A stretch of DNA of 64,000 nucleotides. Source: Pectobacterium wasabiae CFBP 3304 (GTDB lineage Bacteria > Pseudomonadota > Gammaproteobacteria > Enterobacterales > Enterobacteriaceae). Numbering within the stretch: position 1 is the first letter of the stretch; each line of letters starts with the position of its first letter. The notes under the pieces were generated by a model. The model searched no databases, had not been told where the DNA came from, and saw nothing but the letters and a program-made list of their open reading frames with translations. Both the position numbers and the translations under genes were made by a program. The stretch spans positions 1,922,001 through 1,986,000 of the forward strand of contig NZ_CP015750.1 in the NCBI RefSeq assembly GCF_001742185.1. The letters are read 5' to 3'. Below, in pieces: positions 20,347-29,092 of the stretch.

Positions 20347-21312
20347 TTACGGTTGCCTGTGCGTTTCGGCGTTGGTGGGAGCAATCCAGGTCTGCCAGCG
20401 GTGCTTGATAAACAGCACGGGGGCGCTTTCCCGAATGCTGCTACTCACCAACCTGAAGAACACATCGTTCTTCACCGGTTCCGGTGGCTGTTTGACCTGA
20501 CACTGCGGTATGCCACGGAACGGATTACGCGGTTTGGCTGGCGGCTGTGGCTGAGACTCATATTGCCGCGTTGGTTCATTCAGCAACTGGCTAGGACGCA
20601 CTAAGACAATATCGGCATCCAGCGTGGGCAGCATCTGCTGTAAGACACGGATGGTTGAAGGATGAGGATGCCCAATCGCGATAGCGGAACCGCTACGACG
20701 AGCGATTTGCACCGCACGGGTAAACTGTTTACGAATCTCGGCTTCGTTTTGCGAATCATCCAGAAAGACTTTGCGTTTGATGACTTTGACGCCGGTTCCT
20801 GCTGCGGCCTGGCTCGATTGGCTACTGCCAATGGTCATGCTATCGAGGAAATAGAGCTGATAGGCGCTCAACGCCTGCATGACTTTTTGCATGCCGGGCA
20901 GGCTGGCGGTCATCGCGCTGCCCATATGGTTATTCAACCCCACAGCGTAAGGCACGTTATTGACCGATTGGCGAATAATGCGCTGAATTTCATCACTGCT
21001 CATGTCTGGGCGTAACGTGTCACGCTCCAGCGGTTGCTTGCTCATCGGTGCCATCGGTAGATGGATTAGCACTTCGCGCCCTTGCTGGTGGGCTTTGGTT
21101 GCCATTTCACGGGCATAGGGCGCATTAGGTAATACTGCGACGGAAATCGCCGTAGGCATCGCCAGAATCTGGTTCTCATTATGCGGCCGATAGCCGAAAT
21201 CATCGATGACGATAGAAAGTTTTCCGGCCAGTGCCAAAGGAGAAAGCGCGAACAGACTCAATGCTAATAACGGTGCTTTGGTTAAATAAGACAAGACTAT
21301 CTTCCCAGCCAA
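20347..21312 (-). CDS. yibQ: YibQ, divergent polysaccharide deacetylase family, exported
   Basis: The protein has a signal peptide (LLALSLFALSPLALAG) followed by KLSIVIDDFGYRPHNENQ and HLPMAPMSKQPLERDTLRP, typical of YibQ. The DD pair, NNHMGS and IAIGHPHPSTI correspond to the deacetylase metal and active-site positions; its substrate is not established. No ATG is available before residue 50, so translation must begin at a TTG, either at 21312 or at 21294; the first overlaps the envC stop by 16 bases. The C-terminal 60 residues are proline-rich and variable. Confidence 0.88.
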   Translation of the reverse strand: MAGKIVLSYLTKAPLLALSLFALSPLALAGKLSIVIDDFGYRPHNENQILAMPTAISVAVLPNAPYAREMATKAHQQGREVLIHLPMAPMSKQPLERDTLRPDMSSDEIQRIIRQSVNNVPYAVGLNNHMGSAMTASLPGMQKVMQALSAYQLYFLDSMTIGSSQSSQAAAGTGVKVIKRKVFLDDSQNEAEIRKQFTRAVQIARRSGSAIAIGHPHPSTIRVLQQMLPTLDADIVLVRPSQLLNEPTRQYESQPQPPAKPRNPFRGIPQCQVKQPPEPVKNDVFFRLVSSSIRESAPVLFIKHRWQTWIAPTNAETHRQP

Positions 21313-22598
21313 GGTTGTGGATTGACCGCCTGACCCTGGCGACGGATTTCAAAATACAGTCCAGGCTGGCTCTGCCCGCCGCTGGTGCCGACCAATGCGA
21401 TGGGTTGACCAGCCTTGACCTGAGCACCAACGGAGACCAATGCGCTTTGGTTATAGCCGTACAGGCTCATATCACCTTTACCATGTTGCACAACCACCAC
21501 CAGTCCGTAGCCCTGTAGCCAGTCAGCCATCAACACCGTACCATCAGCGATGGCTTTCACTTCAGTCCCCTCTGGTGCGGTAATCACCAGACCTTTCCAG
21601 CGTAGCTCACCCTGTAGCGGCTCGCCGAAACGGTGCTCAATACGTCCGTTAACCGGCCAGATGGCTTGACCGGAAGGTCGCCCTAAACCGCCGGTGCGCG
21701 CCATAAGTGAGCGTTCACCTTCAGTCGGTTTGTAGCTGCTACCGCTGCGTTTGGCCTGCTCTTCTTTGGCGCGAACTTTAGCGGCTTCACGCGCTTCTCG
21801 TTCGGCGCGGGCTTTCGCTTCCCGCTCGGCGCGTGCGATTTGATCGCGCAATCGGGTTTCATTCTGGCGCAGCTCCGTCAACTGCTGCTGATCTTTTTCC
21901 AACGAGCTTTCCAGCGTTGATAGCGTTTTCTTCCGGTCGGACTGCGCCTGCTCCAGTGTCTGCTGTTGCTGCTGTTGGTCACTTAACAGCGTTTTTTGCT
22001 GCGTCTGTTTTTGTTCCAACTGACGTTTTTGGTTAGCCAGTTCCACGCGGGTTTGCTGCAAGTCGTTGATGGATTTCTGTCGCGCTTCATTCAGGTAGCC
22101 GAAGTAAGCGAGAATGCGCTCATTGCGCTGGCTTTCCTCTCCGCTCAGCATGAGTTGCAGCGCGCTGTGCTGGCCTTGTCGAAAGGCGGCATCCAACTGG
22201 CGGGAGAGGAGCGTTTGTTGCTTATTCTGCTGAGATTGCAGTTTTGCGATAGAGGCACTGAGGCTGGTTAATTCTTTATTGAGCGTAGACAGCGTATTGC
22301 GTGTTTCATGCAGTTGGCGACTGGCCTGAGAGATGGACTGCTCCTGCTTTTTCAACTGCTGAACTAAGGTACTGCGCTGTTGCTGCTGCTGCTGGACGCT
22401 TTTTTCTTTCGCGGCGATATCTTGTTGCAGGGTTTTAAGCTGTGCCTGATTATCTTCCGCCTGGCCGAGCGCGGGCAACAGCAAAACGCCAACGCAGAGC
22501 GCGCTGGCGCAGCGGGTGAGTAGCCTGTGTAATGCGGATAACTGGCGATCGGCGCTACATGCTACTCGACTCTGTACAAATAACGCGTTTTTACTCAT
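21297..22598 (-). CDS. envC: Murein hydrolase activator EnvC
   Basis: EnvC activates the amidases AmiA and AmiB at the division septum. Signal peptide: ALCVGVLLLPALGQAED. Residues about 50-270 form a long Gln-rich coiled coil that binds FtsEX. The C-terminal LytM/M23 domain (from about residue 310) starts RIEHRFGEPLQGELRWKG; the zinc ligands are missing (LYFEIR where active enzymes have HxH), as expected of an activator and not a peptidase. In E. coli envC follows gpmM; here the gene upstream is yibN on the other strand and no gpmM lies between. Confidence 0.95.
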   Translation of the reverse strand: MSKNALFVQSRVACSADRQLSALHRLLTRCASALCVGVLLLPALGQAEDNQAQLKTLQQDIAAKEKSVQQQQQQRSTLVQQLKKQEQSISQASRQLHETRNTLSTLNKELTSLSASIAKLQSQQNKQQTLLSRQLDAAFRQGQHSALQLMLSGEESQRNERILAYFGYLNEARQKSINDLQQTRVELANQKRQLEQKQTQQKTLLSDQQQQQQTLEQAQSDRKKTLSTLESSLEKDQQQLTELRQNETRLRDQIARAEREAKARAEREAREAAKVRAKEEQAKRSGSSYKPTEGERSLMARTGGLGRPSGQAIWPVNGRIEHRFGEPLQGELRWKGLVITAPEGTEVKAIADGTVLMADWLQGYGLVVVVQHGKGDMSLYGYNQSALVSVGAQVKAGQPIALVGTSGGQSQPGLYFEIRRQGQAVNPQPWLGR

Positions 22599-22842
22599 AT
22601 CGATAAATTATTCCACGATGAACAGCGGCTTACCAGTTGTCTCTTGTCTGATTTCTATTTCCAGACGTGACAAGCATGGCACAAAGGCGCGTGTCTATGC
22701 GTATCAATAATAGATAAATGGAAAGCGCGCCGCAGATTCGATACGCTATATTGGCTTACTGGCTGTAATTGCCGTATCGCGCAGGTATACTCAGGAACCT
22801 TATATTTTTGTTGCTTAACTGATCCGGGAGCCGTTACACCCC

Positions 22843-23274
22843 ATGCAAGAGATTATGCCATTCGTTAGCAAGAACCCTATTTTGAGCATCGCCTGGGTTG
22901 CGTTGTTGGTTGCGGTAATTGTACTTACTGTGAAGAGTAAATTGTCGAACGTGAAAGACGTAGTTCGCGGTGAAGCGATCCGACTGATTAATAAAGAAGA
23001 TGCTGTCATTGTTGATATCCGTAACCGTGACGACTATCGCCGTGGCCATATTGCCAGCGCATTTAACCTGTTGCCGAACGACATTAAAAACGGCAGCGTG
23101 GGTGAACTTGAAAAACATAAGTCGCAGCCGATTATCGTAGTCTGCGCCAACGGCCTCTCTTCACGCGAAGCGGCCGAGAATTTGCACAAAGCCGGTTTTG
23201 AGCGTGTGCAGGTACTGAAAGATGGTTTGGCTGGCTGGACCGGTGAGAATCTGCCTTTAGTCCGCGGCAAATAA
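22843..23274 (+). CDS. yibN: YibN, membrane-anchored rhodanese-domain protein
   Basis: The 143-residue protein has an N-terminal membrane segment ([17 protein letters not shown]) and a cytoplasmic rhodanese domain: [18 protein letters not shown] and the active-site cysteine in [15 protein letters not shown]. Sulfurtransferase activity is likely, but the acceptor is unknown. In E. coli grxC follows; here the next gene is secB. Confidence 0.9.
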   Translation: MQEIMPFVSKNPILSIAWVALLVAVIVLTVKSKLSNVKDVVRGEAIRLINKEDAVIVDIRNRDDYRRGHIASAFNLLPNDIKNGSVGELEKHKSQPIIVVCANGLSSREAAENLHKAGFERVQVLKDGLAGWTGENLPLVRGK

Positions 23275-23461
23275 AACGGTTTGTGGTAAAACTATCCGCA
23301 TCGTGCCATGAGTATCAGCCGTACACAGCGAAAATGGCAACGACTTGGCAGGATAACTGACAGGCTGATTGCAGTACGATAATGACAGAAATGTGCTGAC
23401 GTCCGCCCACTTATGACGACGGAAGACGTCAAGAAAATCTAACAAAAGGGTATTACTTAAC

Positions 23462-23938
23462 ATGTCTGAACAAAACAACACAGAAATGGCTTTCCAAATC
23501 CAGCGTATCTACACTAAAGATATCTCTTTTGAAGCGCCGAATGCGCCTCAGGTGTTTCAGCAGGAATGGCAGCCAGAAGTAAAACTGGATCTGGATACAG
23601 CTTCTAGCCAACTGGCTGATGACATCTATGAAGTTGTACTGCGCGTGACCGTAACAGCTTCTCTGGGTGAAGAAACTGCGTTTCTGTGTGAAGTTCAGCA
23701 AGGTGGTATCTTTACCGTTGGCGGTATCGAAGGAACCCAACTGGCGCACTGCCTGGGTGCATACTGCCCGAACATTCTGTTCCCTTATGCGCGTGAGTGC
23801 ATCACCAGCCTGGTTTCTCGCGGTACTTTCCCGCAATTGAACCTGGCACCGGTTAACTTCGATGCGCTGTTCATGAATTACCTGCAGCAGCAAACCGAGG
23901 GTGAAGGTGAAGGCGCTGTGCAGCATCAGGATGCCTGA
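23462..23938 (+). CDS. secB: Protein-export chaperone SecB
   Basis: SecB keeps preproteins unfolded and delivers them to SecA. The 158 residues match E. coli throughout ([46 protein letters not shown]). The acidic, flexible C-terminus ([13 protein letters not shown]) is family-like. Its TGA overlaps the gpsA ATG by one base (TGATG), so translation is coupled. Confidence 0.97.
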   Translation: MSEQNNTEMAFQIQRIYTKDISFEAPNAPQVFQQEWQPEVKLDLDTASSQLADDIYEVVLRVTVTASLGEETAFLCEVQQGGIFTVGGIEGTQLAHCLGAYCPNILFPYARECITSLVSRGTFPQLNLAPVNFDALFMNYLQQQTEGEGEGAVQHQDA

Positions 23939-24957
23939 TGAACGCGTCTGACGCTTCCATGACTGTCATCGGTGCCGGTTCATACGGCACCGCATTAGCC
24001 ATTACGCTGGCGCGTAATGGCCATCGAGTTGTGCTGTGGGGCCACAACTCTACGCACATTCAGGCGTTACAGGCTGCTCGCTGTAATCAGGCATTCCTGC
24101 CTGATGTGCCTTTCCCTGATTCGCTACAGTTGGAAACTAATTTGGCGCAAGCGCTCGCTGCCAGCAGAAATGTGTTGGTTGTCGTGCCGAGCCATGTGTT
24201 TGGTGATGTCTTACGTCAGTTGAAACCTCATTTGCGCGCCGATGCGCGTATCGTGTGGGCGACCAAAGGGCTGGAAGCGGAAACAGGGCGTCTGTTGCAG
24301 GATGTCGCACGCGAAGCGTTGGGTGAAACCATCCCGCTTGCGGTGGTGTCCGGCCCGACATTTGCCAAAGAATTAGCCGCTGGCATGCCGACGGCGATTG
24401 CGCTGGCATCAACGGACAGTGAGTTTGCTGACGATCTACAACGACTGCTGCATTGTGGGAAGAGCTTCCGTGTTTACAGCAACCCGGATTTTATCGGTGT
24501 ACAGTTGGGCGGTGCGGTGAAAAACGTCATTGCTATCGGTGCCGGTATGTCTGACGGCATTGGGTTTGGTGCTAACGCACGAACCGCCTTGATCACTCGC
24601 GGATTGGCGGAAATGACCCGGCTTGGCGCGGCACTGGGGGCGGACCCTACCACCTTTATGGGGATGGCTGGACTTGGCGATCTGGTGCTGACCTGTACTG
24701 ATAATCAGTCCCGTAACCGACGCTTTGGCATGATGCTGGGGCAGGGAATGGATGTGCAGAGCGCGCAGGATAGCATTGGTCAGGTTGTTGAAGGATACCG
24801 CAATACGAAAGAGGTTCTGGCATTAGCGCAGCGCTACGGCGTTGAAATGCCGATTACCGAACAACTCTGGCAGGTTCTGTATTGTGGGAAAGACGCCCGA
24901 GAGGCAGCGCTGAGCCTGTTGGGGCGCACGCGTAAAGACGAAACCGCCAAATTGTAA
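23938..24957 (+). CDS. gpsA: Glycerol-3-phosphate dehydrogenase (NAD(P)+)
   Basis: GpsA reduces dihydroxyacetone phosphate to sn-glycerol 3-phosphate for phospholipid synthesis. The 339 residues have the dinucleotide loop [19 protein letters not shown], the catalytic-lysine segment [13 protein letters not shown], and [20 protein letters not shown]. It is translationally coupled to secB; cysE follows after a gap that contains a repeat fragment. Confidence 0.97.
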   Translation: MNASDASMTVIGAGSYGTALAITLARNGHRVVLWGHNSTHIQALQAARCNQAFLPDVPFPDSLQLETNLAQALAASRNVLVVVPSHVFGDVLRQLKPHLRADARIVWATKGLEAETGRLLQDVAREALGETIPLAVVSGPTFAKELAAGMPTAIALASTDSEFADDLQRLLHCGKSFRVYSNPDFIGVQLGGAVKNVIAIGAGMSDGIGFGANARTALITRGLAEMTRLGAALGADPTTFMGMAGLGDLVLTCTDNQSRNRRFGMMLGQGMDVQSAQDSIGQVVEGYRNTKEVLALAQRYGVEMPITEQLWQVLYCGKDAREAALSLLGRTRKDETAKL

Positions 24958-24982
24958 AACACGTCGTTCTATGCTCTAACTC

Positions 24983-25118
24983 ATTCGAGTTTCAGGACAA
25001 AACGTTAACGTTTTGGGCAACGTAAAGCGTTGACTCTTTGGGTAAGGCATGTGTAGGTGTGCCGCGTAGCGCAGCCAGCGCACATGCAACTTGAAGAAGT
25101 ATGGCAAGTCTATGCTGG
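24983..25118 (-). repeat. Short copy of hairpin-rich intergenic repeat
   Basis: Its left end shares ATTCGAGTTTCAGGACAAAA (24983-25002) with the opposite-strand end of the long repeat at 33606-33948. Its right end carries the complement of CATACTTCAAGTTGCATGTGCG with a 3-base insertion. Between them are an 18-base palindrome (CAAAACGTTAACGTTTTG, 24998-25015) and a small hairpin (CAACG/CGTTG, 25018-25032). It fills most of the gpsA-cysE gap. Confidence 0.75.
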
Positions 25119-25238
25119 GCTTCCTAATCCTGGAAGCTCATAGTATCTTCATTTTCTTGTATACGAACGATGGGCTATAAGCCTGTCGTTTGAGAACAGA
25201 TATACGTTGTGGTGTGTGGTATCTCGGAGAGTAAGGCA

Positions 25239-26060
25239 ATGTCAACAGAAGAACTGAAACTGGTCTGGGCCAATATCAAAACAGAAGCGCGTAATCTTGC
25301 GGACTGTGAACCGATGCTGGCCAGCTTTTTTCATGCCACATTGCTGAAGCACGAGAATTTAGGTAGCGCACTGAGCTACATGTTGGCGAACAAGCTCGCC
25401 AATTCGATTATGCCCGCGATTGCGATCCGTGAGGTGGTGGAAGAGGCGTACCACGCCGAGCCGCAGATGATCGTTTCTGCCGCGCGTGATATTCAGGCCG
25501 TCTGCCTGCGCGATCCGGCGGTGGACAAATACTCGACACCACTGCTTTACCTGAAAGGGTTTCATGCATTACAGGCTTACCGCATTGGTCACTGGCTTTG
25601 GTCGCAGGATCGTAAAGCGCTGGCGGTCTATTTCCAGAACCAGATCTCGGTTTCTTTCGGCGTTGATATCCACCCGGCGGCGAGAATCGGCTGTGGGATC
25701 ATGCTCGATCATGCAACAGGTATTGTGATCGGTGAAACGGCCGTGGTTGAAAATGATGTCTCTATTCTGCAATCTGTGACGCTGGGTGGTACGGGTAAAA
25801 CCAGCGGCGATCGTCACCCTAAAATTCGTGAAGGTGTGATGATTGGCGCAGGCGCTAAAATTCTGGGGAACATTGAGGTCGGCTGTGGCGCAAAAATTGG
25901 TGCCGGCTCTGTCGTGCTGCAATCCGTTCCTCCACACACGACGGCGGCAGGGGTTCCGGCTCGCATCGTCGGTCGCCCGGAAAGCGATAAACCTGCGATG
26001 GATATGGATCAGTATTTCAACGGTATCAACCGTGGCTTTGAATACGGCGACGGCATCTAA
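25239..26060 (+). CDS. cysE: Serine O-acetyltransferase
   Basis: CysE makes O-acetylserine from serine and acetyl-CoA, the committed step of cysteine synthesis. The ATG at 25239 gives 273 residues beginning MSTEELKLVW, matching E. coli length; a GTG-type extension upstream adds ten residues and is unlikely. The left-handed beta-helix repeats carry DIHPAARIG, GIMLDHATGIVIGETAV, GGTGKTSGDRHPKI and GVMIGAGAKILGNI. The C-terminal GDGI ends in the isoleucine that docks into CysK in the cysteine synthase complex. Confidence 0.97.
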   Translation: MSTEELKLVWANIKTEARNLADCEPMLASFFHATLLKHENLGSALSYMLANKLANSIMPAIAIREVVEEAYHAEPQMIVSAARDIQAVCLRDPAVDKYSTPLLYLKGFHALQAYRIGHWLWSQDRKALAVYFQNQISVSFGVDIHPAARIGCGIMLDHATGIVIGETAVVENDVSILQSVTLGGTGKTSGDRHPKIREGVMIGAGAKILGNIEVGCGAKIGAGSVVLQSVPPHTTAAGVPARIVGRPESDKPAMDMDQYFNGINRGFEYGDGI

Positions 26061-26126
26061 CCCTGCTACGTCAGTGGTTCTATCCAATCTGAGATTGATG
26101 CTGCGTTTTACCTCCATCAGAATATA

Positions 26127-26155
26127 AACCACCGACAAATAAGGTGGTTTCTTGT
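26127..26155 (+). terminator. Hairpin after cysE
   Basis: AAACCACC (26127-26134) and GGTGGTTT (26144-26151) form an 8-base-pair stem with a 9-base loop, followed by CTTG. The U tract is contained in the stem end only, so it is a moderate terminator. Confidence 0.6.
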
Positions 26156-26373
26156 TATTGCAGCTAAGAAACGTCTGAAACCCACTCTTAGTTCACTATC
26201 TATTTAAGCACAATTGCTGTTTATCCCTTCATAATAGGCTGTTTTAGTTTTCCTCTTATCTTATATAGGCAGATTACGTAAGTTGAACTATATATTTTGG
26301 TAACGATCAGAATAGCTTTGTTGGGATCACCTTTGTTTGAATGGAATCGTGACGCTGTTACAGAGAACCTTAT

Positions 26374-27003
26374 ATGCATTTGAAGCGAACTTTAATCACG
26401 TTGAGTTTGATTACACTACCCATCATCCCTTTTTCGAGTTACGCAGTAGAAAGCATAAATAATACGGGCAGCATGGAAAACCCTGCGTCCGTCGCGGTGG
26501 ATTCTACGTCGAATAAGCAGGATGAAAGTTGGTGGCAGAGAAGTAAAAATAACCTGTCTACGACCTGGAATGCGCCGCAGAGTCACGATATTTATGTCCC
26601 TGCTATCACCTGGCATAACCGCTGGACGTACGACAAAGAAAAGACTGACAGATATAATGAAAGGCCGTGGGGCGCAGGTTATGGGGTTTCCCGCTTGGAT
26701 CAGGATGGGGATTGGCACGGGCTTTATCTCATGGCATTCAAAGACTCCTATAATAAATGGGAGCCTATTGGTGGCTACGGTTATGAAAAGCGCTGGCGGC
26801 CGACCCGCGATCAGGATTTTCAACTGGGTCTGGGATTTACGGCGGGTTTCACGATGCGTGATAATTGGAACTATATCCCGATCCCTGTATTGTTGCCTTT
26901 GGCGTCAATAAGTTATAGCAAACTTTCTTTCCAGGCGACGTATATTCCCGGAACGTATAATAACGGTAATGTTTTCTTTGCCTGGTTCAGATGGCAGATT
27001 TAA
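26374..27003 (+). CDS. pagP: Lipid A palmitoyltransferase PagP
   Basis: PagP is an outer-membrane beta-barrel enzyme that moves palmitate from phospholipid to lipid A, raising resistance to cationic peptides. The 209 residues start with a signal peptide ([16 protein letters not shown]) and a longer than usual linker (E. coli is 186). The catalytic residues are visible: His in [14 protein letters not shown], and Asp-Ser in [14 protein letters not shown]. The barrel strands end in aromatic residues, and the C-terminus is FFAWFRWQI. About 310 bases upstream hold its promoter; PhoP control is known in relatives, but I could not identify a clean PhoP box. Confidence 0.95.
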   Translation: MHLKRTLITLSLITLPIIPFSSYAVESINNTGSMENPASVAVDSTSNKQDESWWQRSKNNLSTTWNAPQSHDIYVPAITWHNRWTYDKEKTDRYNERPWGAGYGVSRLDQDGDWHGLYLMAFKDSYNKWEPIGGYGYEKRWRPTRDQDFQLGLGFTAGFTMRDNWNYIPIPVLLPLASISYSKLSFQATYIPGTYNNGNVFFAWFRWQI

Positions 27004-27016
27004 TTATTAAGTTAGC

Positions 27017-27050
27017 GAGCCTCTTTTTTCACAAAACGAGGCTCTATTTA
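27017..27050 (+). terminator. Terminator after pagP
   Basis: GAGCCTC (27017-27023) pairs with GAGGCTC (27038-27044), followed by TATTTATT, 14 bases after the pagP stop. Confidence 0.7.
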
Positions 27051-27247
27051 TTCAGTAGCGTGCGGTATTGATGAAATATATTGAACCGTGTGTGTTATCT
27101 GGATAAGGGTATTTAACGTCACATCTTTTCTTCGCTGAGCTTATTTTTCAATTGATTGTTATTTGCTCTGATGTAAACCACTTTGCCTGAAATCCATTCA
27201 GCCATCTCCGCTACAATGGCGATACTTTTTTCTCAGTGGATGCTGTC

Positions 27248-28147
27248 GTGCCATTACTTATTATCACCACGATCTTGTGGGCATTTTCATTCAGCCTGAT
27301 TGGCGAATATCTGGCGGGTCAGGTCGATAGCTGGTTTTCTGCGATGTTCCGCCTGACGGCGGCGGCGGTAGTCTTTTTGCCATTCTTACGTTGGCGGGGC
27401 TACACGCCGCGCGTTATTTTTTTGTATATGTTAGTGGGTGCTTGCCAACTTGGTATCATGTACCTGTTCGTGTTCCAGGCTTACCTGTACCTGACCGTAC
27501 CTGAGTTTTTACTCTTCACAGTGATGACGCCGTTGTACGTCACGCTAATTTACGATCTGCTTGCTCGGCAGCGCTTGCGCTGGGGCTATGCGATGAGTGC
27601 GCTGCTGGCAGTATTCGGCGCAGCCGTGATCCACTATCACGGTGTGAGTGAGCATTTCTGGTGGGGATTCCTGCTGGTGCAGGTGGCTAACGTGTGTTTT
27701 GCCGCAGGCCAAGTTGGCTATAAGCGCCTGATGGAGATTCATCCTGTGCCGCAGCACTGCGCGTTTTCCTGGTTTTATCTGGGAGCGGCAATCGTGACGA
27801 TAGTCGCGTGGCTGCTCTTCGGCAATATGGCTAAGCTACCCACCACAACCTTGCAGTGGGGTGTACTGGCCTGGCTGGGGATTGGCGCTTCAGGCCTGGG
27901 TTATTTTATGTGGAACTATGGCGCAACCCAGGTGGATGCCGGAACGCTCAGCATAATGAATAACTTTCACGTGCCGGCTGGGCTACTGGTCAACTTCGCC
28001 ATCTGGCACAAAACGCCAGACTGGCTGAGCTTTATCGTGGGGACAGCAATCATTACGTCCTCGCTGTGGGTACACCAGCATTGGGTCGTGAAGCGTCCTT
28101 CACGAACGGTAAATGATCACAAGCGTGCTGACGCGCCGAACGAATAA
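27248..28147 (+). CDS. yigM: EamA/DMT-family transporter YigM (biotin transporter)
   Basis: The GTG at 27248 gives [15 protein letters not shown] after the initiator and 299 residues, aligning end to end with what I know of E. coli YigM, the biotin importer; a GTG at 27236 would add four residues. Ten hydrophobic segments in two EamA repeats are visible. The position beside metR-metE is that of E. coli yigM. Its last 95 bases overlap the 3' end of metR on the opposite strand. Confidence 0.85.
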   Translation: MPLLIITTILWAFSFSLIGEYLAGQVDSWFSAMFRLTAAAVVFLPFLRWRGYTPRVIFLYMLVGACQLGIMYLFVFQAYLYLTVPEFLLFTVMTPLYVTLIYDLLARQRLRWGYAMSALLAVFGAAVIHYHGVSEHFWWGFLLVQVANVCFAAGQVGYKRLMEIHPVPQHCAFSWFYLGAAIVTIVAWLLFGNMAKLPTTTLQWGVLAWLGIGASGLGYFMWNYGATQVDAGTLSIMNNFHVPAGLLVNFAIWHKTPDWLSFIVGTAIITSSLWVHQHWVVKRPSRTVNDHKRADAPNE

Positions 28148-28988
28148 ATGCATCAAGCACTGGTTGGCGCTGTTCTCCATCGCGGACGGCGGCGTACAAC
28201 CGGCTCCAAAGCCCATCACCCAGCGATTTGGTCACAATGAGTCCTTGGCGTTCAAAACTTTCCACCACCCAGTGCGGTAGCGCGGCGATGCCCATACGGG
28301 CGGCGACCATCTGAATCAACAGCAGTGTGTTATCCACGCTTTTCAGCGCAGGGCTGACGCCGGCTGGCTGTAAAAAGTGACGCCAGACGTCCAACCGCTG
28401 CCGCTGTACCGGATAGATCATCAGAGTTTCTGTGCTGAAATCCTCCGGTTCGATCTTCTCTTTTTTTGCCAGTGGATGCTCGGGAGCAAGCACCAGCCTG
28501 ACCTCAAAATCAAACAGAGGCGAATAGTGCAGGCCGCTGCGCGGCATGATGTCGGAGGTCATGACCAGATCCAATTCGCCTTGCTGGAGCGCTGGCTGAG
28601 GGTCGAATGTCACACCCGATTTAAAATCCATTACGACCTGCGGCCAGTGCTGATGAAACTCGTCTAGCGCAGGCGTCAGCCACTGAATACAGCTATGACA
28701 CTCGATGGCCAGACGCAGTGTGGTTTGGTGCGGCTCGTGGCAGGCCTGCAATGCCTGCTGGATCTGCGGTAACACCTGCTCTGCCAACTGCAACAGAATT
28801 TCTCCCTGAGGCGTAAAACGTAGCGGCTGGCTTTTACGCACGAATAGCCTGAACCCAAGGCGTTGTTCCAGATCGCTGAACTGGTGGGACAACGCCGATT
28901 GGGTTTGGTGAAGTGCAGCGGCAGCGGCGGCTAACGATCCGGTATTGCGCAGTGCTTGCAGCGTTCGCAGGTGTTTGAATTCGATCAT
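28053..28988 (-). CDS. metR: LysR-family methionine regulator MetR
   Basis: MetR activates metE (and metH) with homocysteine as co-inducer. The 311 residues start [20 protein letters not shown], with the winged helix-turn-helix at about 1-60 ([20 protein letters not shown]) and a LysR substrate domain. The gene is divergent from metE, sharing a 104-base promoter region. The tail overlaps yigM convergently by 95 bases. Confidence 0.95.
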   Translation of the reverse strand: MIEFKHLRTLQALRNTGSLAAAAAALHQTQSALSHQFSDLEQRLGFRLFVRKSQPLRFTPQGEILLQLAEQVLPQIQQALQACHEPHQTTLRLAIECHSCIQWLTPALDEFHQHWPQVVMDFKSGVTFDPQPALQQGELDLVMTSDIMPRSGLHYSPLFDFEVRLVLAPEHPLAKKEKIEPEDFSTETLMIYPVQRQRLDVWRHFLQPAGVSPALKSVDNTLLLIQMVAARMGIAALPHWVVESFERQGLIVTKSLGDGLWSRLYAAVRDGEQRQPVLDAFIRSARQHACDHLPFVKDASRPNAGVPTART

Positions 28989-29000
28989 GAGAGTCCTTCA
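28988..29000. promoter_or_regulatory. Candidate MetR box
   Basis: TGAG-AGTCC-TTCA differs by one base from the MetR half-site pattern TGAA-N5-TTCA. It abuts the metR start codon in the shared metR-metE promoter region. Assignment is by pattern and position. Confidence 0.5.
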
Positions 29001-29052
29001 CAGTGACAGTGAATAAATTGCGCTTGTGCTTACTACACTACCTGCGGATTAT

Positions 29053-29076
29053 GGATGTGTAAACATCTGGACGGCT
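29053..29076. promoter_or_regulatory. Candidate tandem met boxes (MetJ operator)
   Basis: Three consecutive 8-mers, GGATGTGT, AAACATCT and GGACGGCT, match the MetJ consensus AGACGTCT at 5, 6 and 6 of 8 positions. They lie 17 bases before the metE start, where MetJ with S-adenosylmethionine would repress metE. Confidence 0.65.
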
Positions 29077-29092
29077 AAATGAGGAATTAACG

